A stretch of DNA of 64,000 nucleotides from Nitrosomonas sp. (GTDB lineage Bacteria > Pseudomonadota > Gammaproteobacteria > Burkholderiales > Nitrosomonadaceae): NCBI GenBank assembly GCA_020852475.1, contig JADZAR010000119.1:1-64000 (forward strand). The letters run 5' to 3'. Below are positions 39,130 through 47,899 of the stretch, in pieces; the first letter of the stretch is position 1, and each line of letters starts with the position of its first letter. A program made the position numbers and the translations under genes. The notes under the pieces were generated by a model, which was not told the DNA's origin, did not search any database, and saw only the letters and a list, made by a program, of their open reading frames with translations.

Positions 39130-40368
39130 ATGTTGAGATTACTGTCTTTTCTGCTTACAGTTCTTGTCATGTTGCCACTCGGTCAACATGCGCAGGCGTT
39201 TGATCTCGGCACAGACCGTTTGCGTGTCAGCGGTTTTGGCACGCTCGGCCTGACTTGGGGTGGAAAAAAGGATTACGGCCTGCAGAAAGAATTTATTCAC
39301 GATCCCCAATTTGGCGGCGTATCCATACTCACCGACTCAGTCTTTGGTTTGCAGGTGGATTTCAATATCGCCAAAAACCTGGACGCCACCATCCAGGCCG
39401 TCGCGGAAGACCGGATCCGTCAGGATTTCAACAATATCGTCGACTGGGCTTATTTAAGTTACAAACCCACGGCCAATTCAGTCATTCGCGCCGGCAGAAT
39501 GGGCGTCGACTTATTCATGCTGACGGAATACCGTAACGTTGGCTACGCCTATCTATGGACGCATCCCGTCATTGAATTCTACAAACCGATCTCGCTCAGT
39601 CATTATGAAGGTTTCGATTTCAGATATTCGCGCCGGATCAAACCCGGCTATTTCGAATTCAAGGTCTTTGGCGGACAAACCGGTTCGGACATCGATGTAG
39701 GTAGCGGCGAACTTAATTTGAGAATGCGTCCTTTTGTGGGATTCAACACTTCTCTGGAAGATAATGACTGGAAAATCAGACTCACTTATACGACAACGAA
39801 TACAGCGTTTATCAAGGCCCCCGCTGATCCACTGGTCAATGCCTTAAATCGGGTGCCTCAGGCGCTATGGCCCCAAGCTGCGGCATTGCATGATCGATTA
39901 AAAGGCGTGGACACACAAACCCACTATTTTTCCGCCGGTTTTTCTTACGATAAACACAACTGGGTTATTCAGTCAGAGTTCGCACTGATCACATCCCGCT
40001 GGGTCAGCATCGATATGACCAACGGTTATCTCAGCGCCGGCAAGCGTATTGGTCCCGTGACGCTCTATACCGTAGGATCGTATGCCCGCTCCAACAGCCA
40101 ACCGCGCGTCGATCAGAATCAAATCGCTTCTGCTGACTTGCAGGGGCTGGCAATCGCCACGCAGAATCTGCTCAATGCGGTACATATCGATCAAAACACC
40201 GTTTCACTCGGCATGCGCTGGGATTTTCATCCGCGAGCAGCATTAAAAATGCAGTGGGACCACACCTGGACCAGGAAACACGGCGGTGGACTACTGGAAC
40301 TCAACAAGCCGCTTGATCACGATATAACACTGAACACATTCAGTGCTAACCTGAATTTTATATTTTGA
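39130..40368 (+). CDS. Outer-membrane beta-barrel (porin-like) protein
   Basis: A 412-residue exported protein: signal peptide to about residue 23 (GQHAQA), then RVSGFGTLGLTWGG and alternating strands, ending NLNFIF with a terminal phenylalanine. This family is typically encoded next to a small periplasmic phosphate-binding-like protein, as here, where the next start lies 2 bases after its stop. The solute is unknown. Confidence 0.82.
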   Translation: MLRLLSFLLTVLVMLPLGQHAQAFDLGTDRLRVSGFGTLGLTWGGKKDYGLQKEFIHDPQFGGVSILTDSVFGLQVDFNIAKNLDATIQAVAEDRIRQDFNNIVDWAYLSYKPTANSVIRAGRMGVDLFMLTEYRNVGYAYLWTHPVIEFYKPISLSHYEGFDFRYSRRIKPGYFEFKVFGGQTGSDIDVGSGELNLRMRPFVGFNTSLEDNDWKIRLTYTTTNTAFIKAPADPLVNALNRVPQALWPQAAALHDRLKGVDTQTHYFSAGFSYDKHNWVIQSEFALITSRWVSIDMTNGYLSAGKRIGPVTLYTVGSYARSNSQPRVDQNQIASADLQGLAIATQNLLNAVHIDQNTVSLGMRWDFHPRAALKMQWDHTWTRKHGGGLLELNKPLDHDITLNTFSANLNFIF

Positions 40369-40370
40369 TC

Positions 40371-40868
40371 ATGCGACTTCTGTTCATCCTGACGGCGCTT
40401 ATCATCCTTCTGCCGCATCATGCACTCGCCGATATCGTTGTGATTGTTAATCCAAGAAGCAGCATCACTGCACTGACACACCACCAGATTATCGACATTT
40501 ACATGGGTCGCAATCCCGGATTAGCGGACGACAAAAAATTACAACCCTATGATCAGGCGCTGGATTCAACCATACGATCGGAATTCTACTATGGCATCAC
40601 TGGGAAACCTGCTTCCGCCATCAATGCATATTGGGCCAGGCTGCTATTTACCGGACGCGCCTCTCCACCAAAATCAGTTGCCGATGACAGCGCAATACTG
40701 GACATTATCGAAAAAAATCCGATGGCCATCGGCTATCTTGACAGACGTTATTTAAATGACCAGGTTACTGTCGTCTATACCATCAAAAGACAGGATCAGA
40801 AAGAACCGGACGCTGAATTGCAGAATACACAGCTATCTGACACATTGCCCGTCACGGAAAAACCATAA
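40371..40868 (+). CDS. PstS-like periplasmic binding protein, single-domain
   Basis: A 165-residue protein with signal peptide (HHALA) and the pattern of the PBP-like fold of phosphate ABC transporter substrate-binding proteins: VIVNPRSSITALTHHQIIDI, then IYMGR and AINAYWARLLFTGR. It is too short for a full two-lobe binding protein. The ATG at 40371 lies 2 bases after the porin stop with no ribosome site, suggesting translational coupling. In similar pairs the protein is annotated as a phosphate-binding relative, but no transporter genes are near. Confidence 0.78.
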   Translation: MRLLFILTALIILLPHHALADIVVIVNPRSSITALTHHQIIDIYMGRNPGLADDKKLQPYDQALDSTIRSEFYYGITGKPASAINAYWARLLFTGRASPPKSVADDSAILDIIEKNPMAIGYLDRRYLNDQVTVVYTIKRQDQKEPDAELQNTQLSDTLPVTEKP

Positions 40869-40928
40869 CTGATTGGCATACCTTGTTTGCACACAACCAT
40901 CAGGCAATCGCCATTCTCGGGCAATCTC

Positions 40929-41381
40929 CTAGCCTTGTTCCCACGGCAGCCCTGCCGCCTTCCAGCCGGAAATTTTGCCACGATGTCCTTCTTCATTCCT
41001 GTCACCTTCAAAACCTTCAAGAATATTGTAACAATCGGAAAAACCCGCTTCGGTCGCTACTGCCGCCGCCTGACCGGAACGCGCGCCACTGCGGCAGATA
41101 AACAAAACCGGCAGCTTTTGATCAGCCTGCTGAATCAGTTGTCCGATAAATCCGGAGTTGGGTTGCATCCCCGGATACGAACGCAACTCAATCTCCGCCG
41201 CGCCGGGAATGCGTCCAACCCAGTCAAGTTCGGCGCGCGTGCGCACATCGACCAATTGCGCCTGCGTCGAAGCCTGCAGCACGCGATAGGCTTCCATCGG
41301 AAGCAAAGCCCCTTTGTACGTCAACCCCATTTCTCTCGCTCTACGCTGCGCTGTTTCAAGTATTGATTCAATTGTTTCCAT
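40929..41381 (-). CDS. Rhodanese-like domain protein
   Basis: A 150-residue single-domain rhodanese with the active-site loop FICRSGARS, catalytic Cys96, and the VDVRTRAELDWVGRIPGA block. A short N-terminal helix (about 25 residues) precedes the domain. It could transfer sulfane sulfur, for instance to cyanide or a thiol; the acceptor is unknown. It has no signal peptide and lies alone on the minus strand. Confidence 0.9.
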   Translation of the reverse strand: METIESILETAQRRAREMGLTYKGALLPMEAYRVLQASTQAQLVDVRTRAELDWVGRIPGAAEIELRSYPGMQPNSGFIGQLIQQADQKLPVLFICRSGARSGQAAAVATEAGFSDCYNILEGFEGDRNEEGHRGKISGWKAAGLPWEQG

Positions 41382-41448
41382 AAATAACTATCTGAAAATA
41401 GAATTAAAAACAACCATGATACCATCACCGGTCACCATTGCCCGACAA

Positions 41449-44442
41449 TCATGGCGGTGCGATACTATAGCTAGATTTACTATGCGTCAACAGCCATTCC
41501 GCTGTCCATCTGACACTGGTCATATTCCCCGCCTTATCTTTTACATGCGCTTCAATTTCGGTGCGCAAATCAGTGATCCCATCTTTCAGCGCCAAGGTGA
41601 CGATGCCATGCGCATCAACCCGACGCGGAATATTCTGGCATTGCCGCTGCGGGCGGTAAATACACATGACCAGACTGTCGGGATCAATGCCGCTGCCGGC
41701 ATCCGCCGTACCGATGCGGAATCCGGTGATGCGATTATTGTCAACCATGGCCACCAGGTTCAATACCGGCTTTTGCGTATCTTTTAATTCCTGCGCGCCG
41801 CCCGGCACCCCGAGATCAATCCAGCGCGACAGGATGCCGAGCTCTTCCGGCGTGATGTCAGTCGGATGAGCACTGCCGAAATCGATATCGTTCGGATATT
41901 GATCATCGGTTCGATTATCCGTGCGCTGATTCGCCGCTTTCCAGTACAACAGACTGCCGCGGGAATTGAATGCTTTGATATACCTGGATAAATAAGGCCG
42001 ATTGAGCGCGTGACCATTGATGCCGGACACACGATATTCCGGCGGAGCGCAGGTCTGCGTATTATCCATGACTAGACACCACCACGTCGTGTTGGGTGCA
42101 GTATTCGCACCCTCGGTTCTATCCAGCGCAAGACCGGCGGCAGGCTGCTTGCCGCCATGACAGGAAATACAGCGCCGGTCAAAAATCGGTTTGACATCCC
42201 GCTTGAACTCAATTTGCATGCCATAGCCCGGCGCCATACGAGTATTTACATGATTGCCCGTTTTGCCGGCAAGCAGCGGAATCTGTCCCCGGCCTAGTTC
42301 GGGTATTGGATAATTTGCGTTTGCCGCATGGGATTGCGGGAATTTTATGCGCGTCGGTCTTGAATGCACATGGCAGCCACCACAGGTTTTTTCTTCACCC
42401 GGACGCAAATGTTGCCATGATTGATCGGTATTCAGCGTGCGTCCCTCGCAGTCTATGCCCTGCATGATGTAAGGCGTATTGGCCGGGAAACTGAGTAAAA
42501 AACTGGTATCCGGATAACCACTGGGATCCATGATGCGCTTGCCGTCAGCCGTATAATGCAACACCGGCACTTCGCCGAGTATCGCCACCCGCTCACCGGT
42601 GATGTTGGCGATCTGTTCATGAATATTGGGGCCGCGATTGGGATACGTTGCAATCATGCGTACACCGCACAGCTCATCGTCGTCATAATCAATCGTATCA
42701 GTGCCCTGCAGATTGAACGCATGGAAACTCTCAAAGACCGGCACGCCGCCGCGTGGTCTGGTTTCGCGATCGGTGATCGATGCAGCGCCCAGTAAACCAA
42801 ACGGCGTTCCGGCAGGCAGTTCCTGCCTGTCAACCCGCTTATCCGCCCGCGGAATGATCGCCGGTCTATCCATGCCGTAAATCGCTGAATAAGGCACGAC
42901 GGCTCTGGCCATGATTTCATGCCACTGCGGTGAATCGACGATCAGCTGCAAATCGGACGGATGACGGGAAGGTATTTTTGTGGCCAGATAGATGCCGCCA
43001 TCGCAACCGGGTATGTCCTTGTTCAAATGCGTCAGCAGATTCATGCCGGTTCCGGAACCAGCGCCATGAACCAGTGGCGGTGACGGCAATCCCATTTTTT
43101 TAAAAATATCGTCATTCATGACAATGCTGCACATGCCCTTGAACCAGGTCAACATTAATTGATTGCCAGGCAAAGCACCAGGATGACTCAGTTTCCCGGT
43201 AAACAGCATCGGATCCGCATAACCCGGCGCATACAACACCGGTGGTTCCATCGGTGCGGCGATCTTATCGCTGTTTTGCGCCCATGGCGCGACATTGATG
43301 ACATGATTCGGCACATACATGTCGGCCGGGTGAGCGACTTTATGCGGATCCTTGCCTTCAATGCCTTCCGGCTCGGGAGTCACGCAAATAATAGCACCCG
43401 CGCCGTTGTTGTTGCCGCGGTAATAATCGGAAAAACACACCTGTCCGTTGGAGAGCTGCGCCATAAAATGCGCGGCATTATGATCTTCACCGTAATAACT
43501 GGGAGAATGGTCGCCACTGTGCTGACCAAACAGTGGAAAATTGCCGGCGCCGTCAGGCGCCTGAATATAGATATGAAAAAGATTGTCTATCGTGGTAAAC
43601 CTGCCGGGCGTACCATTGGAATGCCTGAACGGCAATCCGCCAAAAATCTGCCAGCTGGAATAGGCGACGCGCCCATCCATCAGCATAATTGGATGCTGTT
43701 CCTGAGAAAGCGAGTGATGGCTGGACAATTCAAGGTTCGTCCAGTCCGTGTTAATTGCGTAGATACGCGTACCCAGACGATTACTGTTGGTTCTGAATAC
43801 CATGGTCGACAGATTCTGATCGCGCGTCGACGTAAATGCCAGTCGGTCATGATCAATATACGTCGGACCGCTGTCAAAAATACCTTGTTGAAAAGGCATT
43901 GAACGGGTTTTACCGGACTCAACGTCATAAATATGCAGGTGCGCCCCGCTTGCATTCAGGCGCTTGCTCGGCAGCGTGTACCATCCCAGATTTCCGGGCG
44001 CAGCGTCAGGATGCAGTACCTGGCTGTGAAAATTGGCTTTAACATTTTCCAATGTACCGCGAGAAACTGAAAAGGCAATTTCCTTGCCGTCAAACGAAAC
44101 CTGGGGATCAAGCGCGGCACAGGCATTTTGTTGTGATGATTTGGCCGAGCAGTGATAAATAACCTGCTCGTTGCCATCAGGCTGCCGCAAGACCAGATCA
44201 CATGGCGCGGAAAATCCGGAAAAGAAATTGGTCACATCCGGCAGCACATCGTATACATCCAGTCCCTGCAATGTGCGTGTCATTTCCTGCTTGACGCCAT
44301 TCACTGTCACCGTTCCGGTGAGATCATACGTGCCGGTAGCCCGCTCGCAGCGGGAATAAACAATCGGCACTGCAGCAAATGCATAAGCTATATTCAACAG
44401 GCAACACAGCGACAGTAACATCATCAGGCAATATTTTTTCAT
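41449..44442 (-). CDS. Large periplasmic di-haem protein resembling hydrazine synthase alpha subunit
   Basis: A 997-residue exported protein: signal peptide to about residue 24, a long region with TolB/WD-like propeller strands (DPQVSFDGKEIAFS, DHDRLAFTSTRDQN), then two c-type haem sites, CGGCH at 687-691 and CISCH at 758-762. The second lies in an IFDRRCISCHGGKQPAAGL context like planctomycete-type cytochromes. A C-terminal ~120-residue domain looks like an immunoglobulin-like fold. Propeller plus paired haems in this order recalls HzsA and its uncharacterised relatives. No HzsB/C-like genes are adjacent, so hydrazine synthesis is not implied. Redox function likely; substrate unknown. Confidence 0.72.
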   Translation of the reverse strand: MKKYCLMMLLSLCCLLNIAYAFAAVPIVYSRCERATGTYDLTGTVTVNGVKQEMTRTLQGLDVYDVLPDVTNFFSGFSAPCDLVLRQPDGNEQVIYHCSAKSSQQNACAALDPQVSFDGKEIAFSVSRGTLENVKANFHSQVLHPDAAPGNLGWYTLPSKRLNASGAHLHIYDVESGKTRSMPFQQGIFDSGPTYIDHDRLAFTSTRDQNLSTMVFRTNSNRLGTRIYAINTDWTNLELSSHHSLSQEQHPIMLMDGRVAYSSWQIFGGLPFRHSNGTPGRFTTIDNLFHIYIQAPDGAGNFPLFGQHSGDHSPSYYGEDHNAAHFMAQLSNGQVCFSDYYRGNNNGAGAIICVTPEPEGIEGKDPHKVAHPADMYVPNHVINVAPWAQNSDKIAAPMEPPVLYAPGYADPMLFTGKLSHPGALPGNQLMLTWFKGMCSIVMNDDIFKKMGLPSPPLVHGAGSGTGMNLLTHLNKDIPGCDGGIYLATKIPSRHPSDLQLIVDSPQWHEIMARAVVPYSAIYGMDRPAIIPRADKRVDRQELPAGTPFGLLGAASITDRETRPRGGVPVFESFHAFNLQGTDTIDYDDDELCGVRMIATYPNRGPNIHEQIANITGERVAILGEVPVLHYTADGKRIMDPSGYPDTSFLLSFPANTPYIMQGIDCEGRTLNTDQSWQHLRPGEEKTCGGCHVHSRPTRIKFPQSHAANANYPIPELGRGQIPLLAGKTGNHVNTRMAPGYGMQIEFKRDVKPIFDRRCISCHGGKQPAAGLALDRTEGANTAPNTTWWCLVMDNTQTCAPPEYRVSGINGHALNRPYLSRYIKAFNSRGSLLYWKAANQRTDNRTDDQYPNDIDFGSAHPTDITPEELGILSRWIDLGVPGGAQELKDTQKPVLNLVAMVDNNRITGFRIGTADAGSGIDPDSLVMCIYRPQRQCQNIPRRVDAHGIVTLALKDGITDLRTEIEAHVKDKAGNMTSVRWTAEWLLTHSKSSYSIAPP

Positions 44443-44674
44443 CGCAAGCTCCCCTCTTCAGCCGACCTCACTTCAGTTCGAGATATCTTTCATTATACCG
44501 CCCGGCATTTCGGATTCCGCCCGTTTTTTTAAAAACGAATGAGTGATCGGCATACCCATCGTACACGCCACACGATAAAATGCATATTTCATACGATAAA
44601 GAAACAGCCCCTTTAAATAACCGGCAACCCGCTCAACGTGGTTGGTGAATATAATTTTTAACAAGGAATTTTGG

Positions 44675-45781
44675 ATGAAAACACGAGCAGCTGTAGCCTG
44701 GCAAGCAGGACAACCTCTGACTATCGAGAACATCGACCTGGAAGGTCCGCAAGCGGGCGAAGTCCTTGTCGAAATCAAAGCCACCGGCATTTGCCACACC
44801 GATTATTACACGCTGTCCGGCGCCGATCCGGAAGGCCTGTTTCCCGCCGTACTCGGGCATGAAGGCGCGGGTGTTGTCGTTGAAGTCGGCAAAGATGTCA
44901 AGTCGCTCAAAGCGGGTGATCACGTCATCCCGCTATACACACCGGAATGCCGTGAATGCAAATTCTGCCTGTCGCAAAAAACCAATCTATGCCAGGCAAT
45001 CCGCACAACACAAGGCAAAGGTTTAATGCCGGACGCCACATCGCGATTTTCGCTGGACGGCAAGCCGCTGTTTCATTACATGGGCACATCCACATTTTCG
45101 AATTACACGGTCGTACCGGAAATCGCACTCGCCAAGATCCGCTCCGATGCACCGTTTGACAAAGTCTGTTATATCGGTTGCGGCGTTACGACCGGCATCG
45201 GCGCAGTACTGTTCACCGCAAAAGTCGAGGCAGGCAGCAATATCGCCGTTTTCGGCCTGGGCGGCATCGGGCTGAACGTCATTCAAGGCGCCAGAATGGT
45301 TGGCGCCGACAAAATCATCGGTATCGACATCAATCCGCAACGCGAAGCCATGGCGCGCGATTTCGGTATGACGCATTTTTTGAATCCGAACGATACGCCG
45401 GACATCGTTGACGCGATTATTCAGCTCACCGGTGGCGGCGCCGACTATAGTTTTGAATGCATCGGCAACACCAAAGTGATGCGGCAAGCGCTGGAATGCT
45501 GCCACAAAGGATGGGGGCGCAGTATCATTATCGGCGTGGCCGAGGCTGGCGCAGAAATCAGCACCAGACCGTTTCAGCTGGTTACCGGACGCAAGTGGGA
45601 AGGTTCCGCATTCGGCGGCGCGCGTGGCCGTACGGATGTTCCAAAAATCGTTGACTGGTATATGGAAGGTAAAATCAATATCGATTCACTGATCACCCAC
45701 ACGTTGAAACTTGACGAGATCAACGAAGGATTCCGGTTGATGAAAGCCGGTGAATCCATCCGATCAGTGGTGGTTTACTGA
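44675..45781 (+). CDS. adhC: S-(hydroxymethyl)glutathione dehydrogenase (class III ADH)
   Basis: Oxidises the formaldehyde-glutathione adduct to S-formylglutathione with NAD. The 368-residue zinc enzyme has the catalytic zinc site ([20 protein letters not shown]), the four structural-zinc cysteines ([17 protein letters not shown]), and the NAD motif GLGGIGLNV. The ATG at 44675 has AAGGA 7 bases upstream; a longer TTG start at 44642 is unlikely. Its stop overlaps the start of fghA, the next enzyme in the route. Confidence 0.96.
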   Translation: MKTRAAVAWQAGQPLTIENIDLEGPQAGEVLVEIKATGICHTDYYTLSGADPEGLFPAVLGHEGAGVVVEVGKDVKSLKAGDHVIPLYTPECRECKFCLSQKTNLCQAIRTTQGKGLMPDATSRFSLDGKPLFHYMGTSTFSNYTVVPEIALAKIRSDAPFDKVCYIGCGVTTGIGAVLFTAKVEAGSNIAVFGLGGIGLNVIQGARMVGADKIIGIDINPQREAMARDFGMTHFLNPNDTPDIVDAIIQLTGGGADYSFECIGNTKVMRQALECCHKGWGRSIIIGVAEAGAEISTRPFQLVTGRKWEGSAFGGARGRTDVPKIVDWYMEGKINIDSLITHTLKLDEINEGFRLMKAGESIRSVVVY

Positions 45782-46638
45782 TGGAACGGCATCTGGAAAT
45801 CCGCAGTCAGCATGGCTGTTTTGGCGGCACACAAGGTTTTTATCAGCATGATTCATCAATCATCGGACTGCCGATGCGGTTTTCGGTTTATCAGCCGCCA
45901 CAGGCACAACAGGAAGCTGTTCCAGTTGTGTTTTTTCTCGCGGGACTGACCTGTACGGAAGAAACCTTCATGATCAAAGCCGGCGCGCAACGTTATGCAG
46001 CGGAATACGGCCTGATGCTGGTCACCCTGGATACCAGTCCGCGCGATACGGGAATTCCGGGTGAAACAGATGACTGGGATTTTGGCGCTGGCGCAGGTTT
46101 CTACCTGGACGCGATTGAACAGCCCTGGTCTGTCCGCTATCTGATGGAAAGCTATATTACGCAAGAACTATACGACATTATTATCCACCAGTTTCCCGCG
46201 GACAAAAACAGAATCGGCATCAGCGGTCACTCGATGGGCGGACATGGCGCATTGACACTGGCGCTGCGACACCCCAACCAATTCCAGTCGGCCTCCGCTT
46301 TTGCACCGATTTGCGCCCCCATGCATTGTCCCTGGGGGCAGAAAGCATTCCGGTTTTATCTGGGCGAGAATCAGGCATACTGGCGCAATCATGATGCCAC
46401 CGCACTGATTGAAGCGGGTCATCAGATATCGTCAGCCATCCTGATTGATCAGGGATTGAACGATCCATTCCTGTCCGAACAGCTGCACCCCAAGCGGCTG
46501 GAGGAGGTCTGCGAGAAAACCGGACAGCAACTGACGTTGCGCTATCATCCCGGTTATGATCACAGTTATTATTTCATCAGCACATTCATCGGCGATCACT
46601 TGAGACACCACCGCGACAGGCTTGATGGAACGTTATAA
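45781..46638 (+). CDS. fghA: S-formylglutathione hydrolase
   Basis: Hydrolyses S-formylglutathione to formate and glutathione, completing formaldehyde detoxification. The 285-residue alpha/beta hydrolase has the nucleophile Ser151 in GHSMGGHGAL and the catalytic histidine in YDHSYYF. The ATG shares one base with the adhC stop (TGATG). It is convergent with the thiolase gene: the two stop codons lie within the same palindrome TTATAA at 46633-46638. Confidence 0.96.
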   Translation: MERHLEIRSQHGCFGGTQGFYQHDSSIIGLPMRFSVYQPPQAQQEAVPVVFFLAGLTCTEETFMIKAGAQRYAAEYGLMLVTLDTSPRDTGIPGETDDWDFGAGAGFYLDAIEQPWSVRYLMESYITQELYDIIIHQFPADKNRIGISGHSMGGHGALTLALRHPNQFQSASAFAPICAPMHCPWGQKAFRFYLGENQAYWRNHDATALIEAGHQISSAILIDQGLNDPFLSEQLHPKRLEEVCEKTGQQLTLRYHPGYDHSYYFISTFIGDHLRHHRDRLDGTL

Positions 46639-47832
46639 CGCCTCAAATATGCCCGCCGCGCCCATGCCGCTGCCAATACACATGGTCACCATGCCGTATT
46701 TCTTATTGTGGCGGCGCAGGCCATGCATCAGTGTCGCCACACGTATCGAACCCGTCGCGCCGAGCGGATGACCCAACGCAATCGCGCCGCCCAGCAGATT
46801 GACTTTCTCACGATCCAGATCCAGATCATGGATCACCGCAAGGCTTTGCGCGGCAAAGGCTTCGTTCAATTCGATCCAGTCCAGATCATCCTGCCGGATA
46901 CCCGTCTGCGCCAATACCTTCGGAATAGCCTTAATCGGTCCAACCCCCATGATTTCGGGTGGAACACCCGCCACCGAGAAACCGACAAAACGCCCCAGTG
47001 GCGCAAGATTGAAACGTTTCATCGCGGCTTCGCTCATTAACATCACCGCGCCTGCCCCATCCGACATCTGTGAACTGTTGCCCGCTGTCACAGAACCCTG
47101 CGCGGCAAACACCGGGCGCAATCTGGCCAGCACTTCCGGACTGGTATCCGCACGCGGCCCTTCGTCGGTATCCTTGACGGAAATTTTTTCCTGTATCTGA
47201 TGCGTCACCAGATCCGGGTATTTCTCATCGATGGTATAAGGGGCAATCTCCTCGGCAAACTCGCCATTCACAATTGCTTTCAAAGCACGCTGATGACTGG
47301 TATACGCAAATTCATCCTGTGCTTCCCGGCTCACTTTCCATTGCTCGGCCACTTTTTCTGCTGTCATGCCCATACCATATGCAATGGCTACATTCTCGTC
47401 ATGTTTGAACATTTCCGGATTCATGGATACCTTGTTGCCCATCATCGGCACCATGCTCATGCTTTCGGTACCACCGGCAATCATGACATCCGCTTCTCCC
47501 AGACGAATGCGGTCGGCGGCGATCGCGACCGACTGCAAGCCTGACGCGCAGAACCGGTTAATGGTCATACCCGGCACGCTGTTCGGCAAACCGGCCAGCA
47601 ATAATGCAACGCGTGCAACATTGATACCTTGTTCGGCTTCCGGCATCGCGCAGCCGATCACCACATCATCAATTGCCGCGGGATCAAGTCCGTCACATTG
47701 CTTCATGACGGCTTTTATGACATGCACCAGCATGTCGTCGGGACGGACATGCTTGAACATACCGCGCGGCGCCTTGCCGACCGGTGTACGTACTGTGGCG
47801 ACGATATAGGCATCCTGGGTTTGCTTGGCCAT
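46633..47832 (-). CDS. Acetyl-CoA C-acyltransferase (thiolase)
   Basis: A 399-residue thiolase of the FadA/FadI type. Active-site residues are Cys95 in NRFCASGLQ, the histidine in NEAFAAQSL/GHPLGATG region, and the second cysteine in CIGSGMGAA. It should cleave 3-ketoacyl-CoA to acetyl-CoA. AGGAG precedes the ATG. It lies 67 bases after the multifunctional dehydrogenase/hydratase gene on the same strand, so the two form a beta-oxidation operon. Confidence 0.94.
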   Translation of the reverse strand: MAKQTQDAYIVATVRTPVGKAPRGMFKHVRPDDMLVHVIKAVMKQCDGLDPAAIDDVVIGCAMPEAEQGINVARVALLLAGLPNSVPGMTINRFCASGLQSVAIAADRIRLGEADVMIAGGTESMSMVPMMGNKVSMNPEMFKHDENVAIAYGMGMTAEKVAEQWKVSREAQDEFAYTSHQRALKAIVNGEFAEEIAPYTIDEKYPDLVTHQIQEKISVKDTDEGPRADTSPEVLARLRPVFAAQGSVTAGNSSQMSDGAGAVMLMSEAAMKRFNLAPLGRFVGFSVAGVPPEIMGVGPIKAIPKVLAQTGIRQDDLDWIELNEAFAAQSLAVIHDLDLDREKVNLLGGAIALGHPLGATGSIRVATLMHGLRRHNKKYGMVTMCIGSGMGAAGIFEAL

Positions 47833-47899
47833 TTAAAATTCTCCTTTCTGGGTAGTCTGTACTGAATTTCCCGCACTGTGCTGATAGTGTCGCACCATA

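Noticed and set aside
43159-43902. 247-residue plus-strand frame
   Set aside because: Antisense to the di-haem protein gene; no motif and no ribosome site.
41449-44442. Reading the di-haem gene as a true hydrazine synthase subunit
   Set aside because: No adjacent beta/gamma-like genes and no anammox context; only the layout is similar.
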